Source: Candidatus Bipolaricaulota bacterium (GTDB lineage: Bacteria; Bipolaricaulota; Bipolaricaulia; Bipolaricaulales; Bipolaricaulaceae). Taken from it: a stretch of DNA of 6,297 nt. Of the stretch, positions 1 through 5,326 are shown one piece after another. The stretch covers positions 1 to 6,297 of the forward strand of contig JAJOKL010000061.1 of assembly GCA_021129895.1 (NCBI GenBank), in the 5' to 3' direction. Numbering within the stretch: position 1 is the first letter of the stretch; every line of letters starts with the position of its first letter. The position numbers were made by a program, and so were the translations under genes. Under the pieces are notes generated by a model that had not been told where the DNA came from, did not search any database, and worked only from the letters and a program-made list of their open reading frames with translations.

Positions 1-180
1 AACCGGTTCACCGTCTACATCCCGGCCCGCTGCGTGGGCAGGTTTGAGACCCAGTTCGGGGCCCGCTTCTGGCGGACGCTGCAGGGGGTTACAGTGTTGG
101 TCTACGGGGAGATCGACCTCTACCAGGGCGTCCCGGAGATCGAACTGTGCGATCCCACCCGCCTTGCCAGCGAGGACTGA
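1..180 (+). CDS. C-terminal part of an OB-fold-like protein (5'-truncated by window edge)
   Basis: Frame 1 is open from the first base to a TGA at 178-180, giving the last 59 residues of a protein whose start lies outside the window. It reads as alternating beta-strand segments: FTVYIPARC near the beginning, then VTVLVYGEIDLYQGVPEIEL, then DPTRL at the end. The pattern of strand, Gly, strand, Tyr-x-Gly-x-Pro-x-Ile, Asp-Pro is typical of the last strands of a small OB-fold nucleic-acid-binding domain, as often found at the C-terminus of nuclease or DNA/RNA-binding proteins. That family assignment is inference from pattern, because no catalytic motif is visible in this fragment. Codon use matches the neighbouring genes. 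It converges on gatB, so the two are not in one operon. What the full protein does cannot be told from here. Confidence 0.7.
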   Translation, partial: NRFTVYIPARCVGRFETQFGARFWRTLQGVTVLVYGEIDLYQGVPEIELCDPTRLASED

Positions 181-193
181 TCCCAGGCTCCCC

Positions 194-212
194 CTCCCGC
201 CCGGAGTTTTTT
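194..212 (+). terminator. weak candidate intrinsic terminator after the OB-fold gene
   Basis: A short stem (CTCC 194-197 with GGAG 203-206, 5-base loop) is followed directly by six T's at 207-212. The T run touches the gatB stop codon (complement of 212-214). The stem is only four base pairs, well below a normal GC-rich terminator stem, so this is a possibility rather than a firm call. It lies 14 bases after the upstream stop, where a terminator for that gene would be expected. Confidence 0.3.
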
Positions 213-1609
213 CACTCGGTCAGAAGCTCCCGCAGGATCTGGGACAGTTTTTTCGCGTCGGCCCGGCCCCGGGTGGCCCGCATCACCTGCCCCACCAGGA
301 ACCCCAACGCCTGGGCCTTGCCCGCCCGAAAGTCGGCCGCCGCCTGAGGATGGGCGGCGATCGCCTCCCGGGCCAGCCGCCGGAGCTCCTCCTCATCCGA
401 CACCTGCTCCAGGGCCCGGCTTTCAAGCAGCTCCAGCAACGACCTTCCCCCCTCCGCCGCTTCCTCCAACACCTGTTTCGCGTTGGTGCGGGAAACCCTT
501 CCTGCCCGCACTCGGCGGATCAGCTCCGCCAACTCCCCAGCCGGCACTGGTGGCCCCTCCCGCCAGTACCGAAGCACTTCCGATAGCACCCAGTTTGCCG
601 CCTCCCGGCCGTCCCCCACCCCGGCCGCCACCTGCTCGAAGTAATCCGCCAGGGTCGGCTCAGCGAGGAGCACCTCCGCGTCCCGAGCTGAAAGCCCGTA
701 TTGGCTGACGAACCTGTCCCGCCGGGCCCAGGGGAGCTCCGGCATCCCCTCCTTTACCTGCGCCAAGAATTCCGGGGACAGTTCAAGCGGCACCAGGTCC
801 GGCTCCGGGAAGTAGCGGTAGTCATGGGCCTCCTCCTTCTGGCGCTGAAGCAGAAGCTCTCCCCGGGTCTCGTCCCAGCCGTAGGTGGCCTGCATCACCC
901 GCTCTCCCCGGGACAGCGGTTCCGCTTGGGCCTGGGCGGCCTTAGCTAGCGCCCGCTCCACCCCCCGGAACGAGTTCAGGTTCTTGATCTCCACCTTGGT
1001 GCCCAGCTCCCCGTCTTGAGACAAAGAGAGGTTGGCGTCACACCGCAGCTCCCCCTTCTCCATGTCCGCATTGGACACCCCCAGGTGACGGAGCAGGGTC
1101 CTGAGGGCCCGCAGGAACTCCCGCGCCTCCCGGGGGGCTCGGAGGTCGGGCTCGGTCACTATCTCCACCAGCGGCACCCCGCACCGGTTCATGTCCACCA
1201 GGGCTCCGTCCGGGGTGTGGATGAGCTTGCCGGCGTCCTCCTCGATGTGGAGCTCCCGGATGCGTACTCGCCGTTCCTCCCCGTCCAGGAGGTAGACAAG
1301 CTCACCCCCCACCGCTAGCGGCACCGCCCGCTGGGTGATCTGATACCCCTTGGGGAGGTCCGGGTAGAAGTAGTTCTTGCGGTCGAACTGGGAGCGGGGC
1401 TGCACCTCGCTTCCCAGGGCGAACGCCACCCTGAGGGCGTACTCCACCGCCTTGCGGTTGGGGACGGGCAGGGCCCCGGGCATCCCCAGGCACACGGGGC
1501 AGGTGAGGGTGTTGGGTTCGGCGGCGAAGTAGTCGGCCCGACAGCGGCAGAACAGCTTGGTGCGGGTGGCGAGCTGCACGTGGATCTCCAACCCGATAAT
1601 GACGTCCAT
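212..1609 (-). CDS. gatB: Aspartyl/glutamyl-tRNA(Asn/Gln) amidotransferase subunit B
   Basis: GatB is the tRNA-binding and glutamyl/aspartyl-phosphate-forming subunit of cytosolic GatCAB, which converts Glu-tRNA(Gln) or Asp-tRNA(Asn) to Gln-tRNA(Gln) or Asn-tRNA(Asn). The protein has 465 residues, close to the usual 470-500. Visible landmarks are GLEIHVQL (6-13, with metal-site E8 and H10), a zinc-type cysteine set C21, C23, C37 and C40, FDRKNYFYPDLPKGYQITQ (75-93), HIEEDAGK (121-128), VDMNRCGVPLVEI (138-150), GELRCDANLSL (186-196) and KVEIKNLNS (205-213). The last ~150 residues form the helical GatB/YqeY tail domain. The ATG at 1607-1609 immediately precedes the conserved N-terminal motif and no earlier in-family residues are expected. 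gatA and gatC are not beside it, so the genes are dispersed or the neighbours lie elsewhere. It is transcribed divergently from the suf operon. No Shine-Dalgarno sequence is seen before the start. I see no truncation or missing motif. Confidence 0.97.
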   Translation of the reverse strand: MDVIIGLEIHVQLATRTKLFCRCRADYFAAEPNTLTCPVCLGMPGALPVPNRKAVEYALRVAFALGSEVQPRSQFDRKNYFYPDLPKGYQITQRAVPLAVGGELVYLLDGEERRVRIRELHIEEDAGKLIHTPDGALVDMNRCGVPLVEIVTEPDLRAPREAREFLRALRTLLRHLGVSNADMEKGELRCDANLSLSQDGELGTKVEIKNLNSFRGVERALAKAAQAQAEPLSRGERVMQATYGWDETRGELLLQRQKEEAHDYRYFPEPDLVPLELSPEFLAQVKEGMPELPWARRDRFVSQYGLSARDAEVLLAEPTLADYFEQVAAGVGDGREAANWVLSEVLRYWREGPPVPAGELAELIRRVRAGRVSRTNAKQVLEEAAEGGRSLLELLESRALEQVSDEEELRRLAREAIAAHPQAAADFRAGKAQALGFLVGQVMRATRGRADAKKLSQILRELLTE

Positions 1610-1619
1610 GCTGAACCGA

Positions 1620-1625
1620 AGTATA
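1620..1625 (-). promoter_or_regulatory. candidate -10 box of gatB
   Basis: Read on the minus strand this is TATACT, five of six bases matching the TATAAT consensus, including both nearly invariant leading bases and the last T. Only 10 bases (1610-1619) separate it from the gatB ATG. A start site 6-7 bases downstream would leave an mRNA leader of about 3-4 bases. No convincing TTGACA-like -35 is found at 16-18 bases, where the sequence is GC-rich. The box is inferred from sequence alone. Confidence 0.45.
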
Positions 1626-1648
1626 ACCGCACGCCCGGCAGGGCTCCC

Positions 1649-1677
1649 TTGATAAAACTGGACCTAAAAGGTAACCT
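1649..1677 (+). promoter_or_regulatory. candidate promoter of the sufCBSU operon
   Basis: TTGATA at 1649-1654 matches the -35 consensus at five of six positions. After a 17-base spacer, TAACCT at 1672-1677 keeps the T, A and final T that matter most in a -10 box (TANNNT). The sufC ATG begins at 1686, nine bases after the -10, so transcription would start about one to three bases before the start codon. This is the only AT-rich stretch in the divergent spacer. Its -10 lies inside the 1666-1680 dyad, which would suit repression by a bound protein. The promoter is inferred and not proven. Confidence 0.5.
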
Positions 1678-1680
1678 TTT
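1666..1680. promoter_or_regulatory. perfect 15-base dyad over the suf promoter, candidate operator
   Basis: AAAAGGT (1666-1672) and ACCTTTT (1674-1680) are exact reverse complements around a single central A (1673). A further ACCT at 1662-1665 forms a second, overlapping dyad with AGGT 1669-1672 across a three-base centre. The result is three alternating half-sites, ACCT, AGGT, ACCT. The symmetric element covers the candidate -10 and stops five bases before the sufC start codon. Suf operons are commonly regulated by Fe-S or iron sensors (IscR/Rrf2-type, SufR, Fur). No regulator gene is present in this window and the motif does not obviously match one of their published sites, so the binding protein is unknown. 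Confidence 0.5.
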
Positions 1681-1685
1681 CCGCC

Positions 1686-2408
1686 ATGCCGATACTGAAA
1701 ATTAAAGACCTGCACGTAAGTGTGGAGGGCCAACCCATCCTAAAAGGTGTGAGCCTGGCCCTGGAGGAGGGGGAGATCCACGCCCTCATGGGCCCCAATG
1801 GCTCGGGGAAGTCCACCCTGGCCTTCGCCCTGGCCGGACATCCCGACTACCGGGTAGAGCGCGGGAGGGTCCTGCTCTCCGGCGAGGACATTACCCACTT
1901 GCCTCCGGACCAGCGGGCGAAGATGGGGCTGTTTTTGGCGTTCCAATACCCCCCCGAGGTGGAGGGGGTGAGGCTGCGGGAGTTCATGCGCCTTGCTTGC
2001 GGGGATCAAGGGCACGGGTTCTGCGAGTTCCAAGAGGCCTATCCCAAGGCAGTCAGGCGCCTCTCCCTGGAGGAGCTCGCCGATCGGGAGCTGAACGTGG
2101 GCTTCTCCGGGGGGGAGAAGAAACGAGCCGAGCTCCTCCAGGCGTGGCTGCTCCGCCCCCGGGTGGCGCTCCTGGATGAGTCGGATTCTGGGGTGGACGT
2201 GGACGCGGTCAAGGTCATCGCCCGGGCCATCCGGGAGCTGGCCGAGGCCGGCACCACGGTGTTGATCATCACCCACTACCCCAGGATCCTGGAGCACGTG
2301 CCCCCGGCGCGGGTGTTCGTGCTCCAGGAAGGGAGGATCGTCCAGGCCGGGGGGCCGGAGTTGGCCCGGACCATTGAAGCGGAGGGCTTCAAGGCGGTGC
2401 AGCGATGA
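1686..2408 (+). CDS. sufC: Fe-S cluster assembly ATPase SufC
   Basis: SufC is the soluble ABC-type ATPase of the cytosolic SUF machinery. It binds SufB (and SufD where present), and its ATP-driven dimerisation opens the scaffold for cluster assembly. The protein has 240 residues, near the family norm of about 250. ABC motifs appear in order: Walker A GPNGSGKST (36-44, with K42), Q-loop glutamine Q87 in LAFQYPPEVEGV, signature FSGGEKK (140-146), Walker B ending in D164-E165, and switch histidine H197 in IITHYP. The sequence LDESDSGVDVDA directly after Walker B is the family-specific SufC variant that separates it from transporter ATPases. No membrane segment is present. The ATG at 1686 gives the expected N-terminus; its nearest purine-rich stretch (AAAAGGT, 1666-1672) sits 13 bases away, a poor ribosome-binding spacing. 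Its stop overlaps sufB by four bases. It is the first gene of the operon. Confidence 0.97.
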   Translation: MPILKIKDLHVSVEGQPILKGVSLALEEGEIHALMGPNGSGKSTLAFALAGHPDYRVERGRVLLSGEDITHLPPDQRAKMGLFLAFQYPPEVEGVRLREFMRLACGDQGHGFCEFQEAYPKAVRRLSLEELADRELNVGFSGGEKKRAELLQAWLLRPRVALLDESDSGVDVDAVKVIARAIRELAEAGTTVLIITHYPRILEHVPPARVFVLQEGRIVQAGGPELARTIEAEGFKAVQR

Positions 2409-3745
2409 AGGAAAAGACGGCGCTCCAACGCGGACTCACCAAAGGGATCGTGGAAGAGATCTCCCGGGAAAAAGGGGAGCCGGAGTGGATGCTCCGGTTG
2501 CGCCTGCGGGCGCTCGAGATCTTCCACCGCCTCCCCATGCCCAGGTTCGGCCCGGACCTGTCGGAGGTGGACCTCTCGGACATCACCTACTACCTGCGGT
2601 CGGTGGAGCCGGTAGCCAGCTGGGAGGAGTTGCCGGAAGAGATCAAAAAGACCTTCGATGCCCTGGGCCTCCCGGAGGCGGAGAAGGAAGCCCTGGCCGG
2701 CCTGGGGGCCCAAGTGGACTCGGAGGTGGTGTACCGGTCCATCCTGGAGGAGGTGGGGGCCCAAGGGGTGATCTTCCTCCCCATGGAGGAGGCGGTGCGG
2801 GAGCACCCGGACCTCGTGCGGCAGCACTTCATGAAGGTCATCCCCCCCGAGGACAACCTGTTCGCCGCCCTGCATGGGGCGGTATGGTCCGGGGGGACGT
2901 TCGTGTGGGTGCCGGAGGGGGTGGAGGTGGAAATCCCCCTGCAAGCCTACTTCCGAATGCAGACACAAGGGGTGGGGCAATTCGAGCACACCCTGATCGT
3001 GGCCGAGCCGGGCAGCTCGGTGCACTACATCGAGGGGTGCTCTGCCCCCCGCTACACCAAGGTCGCCCTCCACTCCGGGATGGTGGAGATCGTGGCCAAA
3101 GAGGGGGCCCACGTACGGTTCACCACCATTCAGAACTGGTCCCGGAACGTGTACAACCTGAACAACAAGCGGGCCATCGCCCATGCCGAGGCCCGGGTGG
3201 ACTGGGTATCCGGCTCGTTGGGGAGCAAGGTGACCATGCTCTATCCCACCACGGTGCTCGTCGGGCCGGGGGCCAGCACCGAGAACCTGGGGTTCACCTT
3301 CGCCCGGGACGGCCAGCACCTGGACGTGGGGGCGCGGGCACTGCACCTGGCGCCTAACACCAGTTCTCGGCTCGTCTCCCGCTCGGTGATCCAAGGGGAC
3401 GCCAAGGCCACCTTCCGGGGGAAGGTGTACGTGTCCCCGGAAGCTCGGGGGGCCAAAGGGCACGTGGAGTGCTCCACCCTGCTCCTTTCCCCTGGGGCCA
3501 AGACGGAGACCATCCCCGTCCTGGACGCGGAGAACGACGAGGTGGAACTCGCCCACGAGGCCACCGTGGGCCGCATCTCCAAGGACCACCTGTTCTACCT
3601 GATGTCCCGGGGACTCACGGAGCAGGAGGCCATGAGCCTGATCGTGAACGGGTTCGTGTCCCCCATCCTGAAGGAGATCCCCCTGGAGTACGCATTGGAG
3701 CTGAAGCGGCTATTGGAGATGTCCTTCGAGGGGGCGGTGGGATGA
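2405..3745 (+). CDS. sufB: Fe-S cluster assembly scaffold SufB
   Basis: SufB is the scaffold subunit that receives persulfide sulfur and, with SufC, carries the nascent cluster. The 446-residue protein has an N-terminal helical part (including GEPEWMLRLRLRAL, about 24-37), a beta-helix core from roughly residue 110 to 370, and a C-terminal helical segment ending in FEGAVG, the usual SufB ending. Key residues by family comparison are C212 in YIEGCSAP (E. coli C254), C356 in VECSTLLL (E. coli C405, the sulfur/cluster site) and the pair H384-E385 in AHEATVGRIS (E385 matches E. coli E434). The 29-residue spacing between C356 and E385 equals that in E. coli. The GCSAP motif, the QFEHTLIV segment and the ending identify SufB rather than SufD. 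It is somewhat shorter than E. coli SufB (about 495) and lacks the N-terminal CxxC-type cysteines seen there. It starts in the ATGA overlap with sufC and is followed directly by sufS, with no sufD. Confidence 0.95.
   Translation: MKEKTALQRGLTKGIVEEISREKGEPEWMLRLRLRALEIFHRLPMPRFGPDLSEVDLSDITYYLRSVEPVASWEELPEEIKKTFDALGLPEAEKEALAGLGAQVDSEVVYRSILEEVGAQGVIFLPMEEAVREHPDLVRQHFMKVIPPEDNLFAALHGAVWSGGTFVWVPEGVEVEIPLQAYFRMQTQGVGQFEHTLIVAEPGSSVHYIEGCSAPRYTKVALHSGMVEIVAKEGAHVRFTTIQNWSRNVYNLNNKRAIAHAEARVDWVSGSLGSKVTMLYPTTVLVGPGASTENLGFTFARDGQHLDVGARALHLAPNTSSRLVSRSVIQGDAKATFRGKVYVSPEARGAKGHVECSTLLLSPGAKTETIPVLDAENDEVELAHEATVGRISKDHLFYLMSRGLTEQEAMSLIVNGFVSPILKEIPLEYALELKRLLEMSFEGAVG
3728..3734 (+). promoter_or_regulatory. 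ribosome binding site that supports the sufS start at 3742
   Basis: GAGGGGG lies within the last codons of sufB and ends seven bases before the ATG at 3742. The reading frame of sufS stays open further upstream to an ATG at 3469 inside sufB, but that extension would encode about 91 residues unlike any desulfurase. This site, together with the ATGA overlap, fixes the start at 3742. Confidence 0.6.
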
Positions 3746-4962
3746 TCGACGTGAAAGCCGTGCGGGCCGATTTCCCAATCCTGGAGCGGAAGGTGAACGG
3801 AAGGCCCCTCGTATACCTGGATTCGGGGGCCACCTCCCAAAAGCCCCGCCAGGTGATCGAGGCGGTGGCCCGCTTCTATCGCGAGCACAACGCCAACGTG
3901 CACCGAGGGCTCTATCAACTGGCCGCCGAGGCCACCGACCTCTATGAGGAGGCCCGGGCCAAGGTGGCCCGGTTCATCGGGGCAGCCCCCGAAGAGATCG
4001 TGTTCACCCATGGCACCACCGAGGCCCTGAACCTGGCGGCCTACTCCCTGGGGGAGCTTTTGGTGGGGGAGGGCGACGAGGTCGTGGTCACGGCCATGGA
4101 GCACCACGCCAACCTCATCCCCTGGCAACAGCTGGCCCGGCGGAAGGGGGCGAGGCTAGTGCCGGTGGGGGTGACCCCGGAGGGGGAGCTGGACCTAGGG
4201 GAGCTCGCCGAGGCGATCTCGGACCGCACGAAGGTGGTGGCGGCAGTGCACGTGTCAAACGTGCTGGGGACCATCAACCCCGTGCCAGAGATCGCCGAGC
4301 TGGCCCACAAGGTGGGGGCGGTGGTGGTGGTGGACGCCGCCCAGTCCGTGCCCCACCTGCCGGTCTCGGTGCGGGAGCTGGGGGCGGATCTCCTGGCCTT
4401 CTCCGGCCACAAGATGCTGGGGCCCACCGGGATCGGAGTCCTGTGGGGCCGAAAAGAGCTCCTGGAGAAGCTGCCCCCCTTCCTCACCGGGGGGGAGATG
4501 ATCCGGGAGGTATGGCTGGATCGGGCCACCTGGAACGATGTCCCCTACAAGTTCGAGGCGGGGACGCCCCCGGTCGCCCAGGCCGTGGGCCTGGGGGCGG
4601 CGGTGGACTACCTGTCCTCCCTGGGGATGGAGGAGGTGCGCCGACACGACCTCGAGCTCACCGCCCGGACCCTGGAGGGGCTGCTGGAGAGGGACTACGT
4701 GACCGTGTACGGCCCCACGGAGCCGGAGGCCCGGGGCGGGGTGGTGGCGTTCAACCTGCGGGGCATCCACCCCCACGATGTAGCCACCCTCCTCGATCAG
4801 GAGGGGATCGCCATCCGGGCTGGCCATCACTGCGCCCAGCCCCTGCACCGGCTGCTTGGTATCCCGGCCAGCTGCCGGGTTTCCTTCTACGTCTACAATA
4901 CCCCGGAGGAGGTGGACACCTTCCTGTCGGCCCTGGATCGGGTGTGGGAGGCGCTGGGATGA
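3742..4962 (+). CDS. sufS: Cysteine desulfurase SufS (group II, PLP-dependent)
   Basis: SufS removes sulfur from L-cysteine, giving alanine and an enzyme-bound persulfide that feeds Fe-S cluster assembly in the cytosol. The protein is 406 residues from the ATG at 3742, the same size as E. coli SufS. The fold-type I aminotransferase landmarks are clear: H121 in MEHHANLIPWQ stacks on PLP, D198 and Q201 in VVDAAQSVPH hold the pyridine ring and phenolate, and K224 in FSGHKMLGPTG forms the Schiff base. C364 in IRAGHHCAQPL is the persulfide cysteine, placed in the short group II loop. RVSFYVYNTPEEVD near the C-terminus is also typical. The start at MIDVKAVRADFPIL matches the family N-terminus. It overlaps sufB and sufU by ATGA at each end, consistent with translational coupling and a SufS-SufU sulfur relay. 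No missing residue is seen. Confidence 0.97.
   Translation: MIDVKAVRADFPILERKVNGRPLVYLDSGATSQKPRQVIEAVARFYREHNANVHRGLYQLAAEATDLYEEARAKVARFIGAAPEEIVFTHGTTEALNLAAYSLGELLVGEGDEVVVTAMEHHANLIPWQQLARRKGARLVPVGVTPEGELDLGELAEAISDRTKVVAAVHVSNVLGTINPVPEIAELAHKVGAVVVVDAAQSVPHLPVSVRELGADLLAFSGHKMLGPTGIGVLWGRKELLEKLPPFLTGGEMIREVWLDRATWNDVPYKFEAGTPPVAQAVGLGAAVDYLSSLGMEEVRRHDLELTARTLEGLLERDYVTVYGPTEPEARGGVVAFNLRGIHPHDVATLLDQEGIAIRAGHHCAQPLHRLLGIPASCRVSFYVYNTPEEVDTFLSALDRVWEALG
4947..4951 (+). promoter_or_regulatory. ribosome binding site deciding the sufU start at 4959
   Basis: A full GGAGG sits inside the last codons of sufS, seven bases before the ATG at 4959. The sufU frame is open far upstream inside sufS, so this site and the ATGA overlap select the short 119-residue product, which begins with the normal MSPYEEVILEHWRNPRN N-terminus. 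Confidence 0.7.
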
Positions 4963-5318
4963 GCCCTTACGAGGAAGTGATCCTGGAGCACTGGCGGAAC
5001 CCCAGGAACAAAGGGCGGCTAGATGCCCCGGACGTGGACGTGGTGGAGGCCAACCCCTTATGCGGGGACGTGGTGCGGCTGCAGCTCAGGGTGCGGGACG
5101 GGGTGGTGGAGGATGTCCGGTTCGACGGCCGGGGCTGCGCCATCTCCCAGGCGGCAGCGTCCCTGCTCACCGACATGATCAAGGGAAAACCCCTGGCAGA
5201 GCTCAAGGGGATGAAGGACGAACACCTCCTCGACGCCCTAGGCGGGGTGATCAGGACCCGGCTCAACTGCGCCCTGCTGCCTTTACGCGCCCTCCGGAAA
5301 GGGCTATCCTCGGCCTGA
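4959..5318 (+). CDS. sufU: SufU-type Fe-S assembly protein (compact, IscU fold)
   Basis: In Gram-positive and related SUF systems SufU binds zinc and accepts persulfide sulfur from SufS for transfer to SufB; the homologous IscU is a cluster scaffold. The 119-residue protein has the IscU/NifU N-terminal fold: YEEVILEHWRNPRNKG (4-19), C35-G-D37 in NPLCGDVVRL, C60 in GRGCAISQAAASLL and C104 in RLNCALLPL. The three cysteines and D37 are the ligand set. GCAIS and the RLxCALL context favour SufU over IscU (IscU has GCGSAIAS and a His before the third Cys). Two features are odd. It lacks the roughly 20-residue insertion between the second and third cysteines that marks classical SufU (about 145 residues), and the residue before C104 is Asn (N103), not the Lys/Arg of SufU or His of IscU. 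Gene position right after sufS supports a partner role. Calling it a SufU rather than an IscU-like scaffold is a reasoned choice. Confidence 0.85.
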   Translation: MSPYEEVILEHWRNPRNKGRLDAPDVDVVEANPLCGDVVRLQLRVRDGVVEDVRFDGRGCAISQAAASLLTDMIKGKPLAELKGMKDEHLLDALGGVIRTRLNCALLPLRALRKGLSSA

Positions 5319-5320
5319 GG
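5317..5320 (+). promoter_or_regulatory. ribosome binding site of the DUF4384-PEGA gene
   Basis: GAGG overlaps the sufU stop codon (5316-5318) and ends six bases before the ATG at 5327. It supports this start, which is immediately followed by a signal peptide, and suggests that the gene is translated from the same mRNA as sufU. Confidence 0.5.
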
Positions 5321-5326
5321 CGATCC

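Noticed and set aside
44..586. 180-codon plus-strand open frame across the gatB 3' end
   Set aside because: It runs through the tail of the OB-fold gene in another frame and then antisense to gatB. The low-complexity Pro/Arg/Leu composition and absence of a ribosome site mark it as a shadow.
1633..1644. Small inverted repeat GCCC-GGCA-GGGC in the divergent spacer
   Set aside because: Four-base GC arms are expected by chance in DNA this GC-rich, and it overlaps neither candidate -10 box.
2276..3589. 437-codon open frame on the minus strand opposite sufB
   Set aside because: It is antisense to an unmistakable SufB with all key residues. Its translation is rich in Pro, Gly, His and Arg with no recognisable motif, as expected from the complement of GC-rich codons.
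3469..3741. Upstream in-frame extension of sufS
   Set aside because: The frame stays open, but the extra ~91 residues overlap sufB and do not resemble any desulfurase N-terminus. The ATG at 3742 has a good ribosome site and gives the standard length.
1686..3745. sufC-sufB as an SMS-type minimal two-gene system
   Set aside because: SufB here has 446 residues with the N-terminal helical region and both SufB cysteines, and the operon includes sufS and sufU. This fits SUF better than the reduced SMS type.
4443..4958. Upstream in-frame extension of sufU inside sufS
   Set aside because: It is low-complexity Gly/Pro/Arg translation in the wrong frame of sufS. The family N-terminus begins exactly at 4959 after a GGAGG.
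5289..5304. Short hairpin (GCCCT/AGGGC) at the end of sufU as a terminator
   Set aside because: The five-base stem has no T run after it and lies inside the coding sequence, with the next gene starting 8 bases after the stop.
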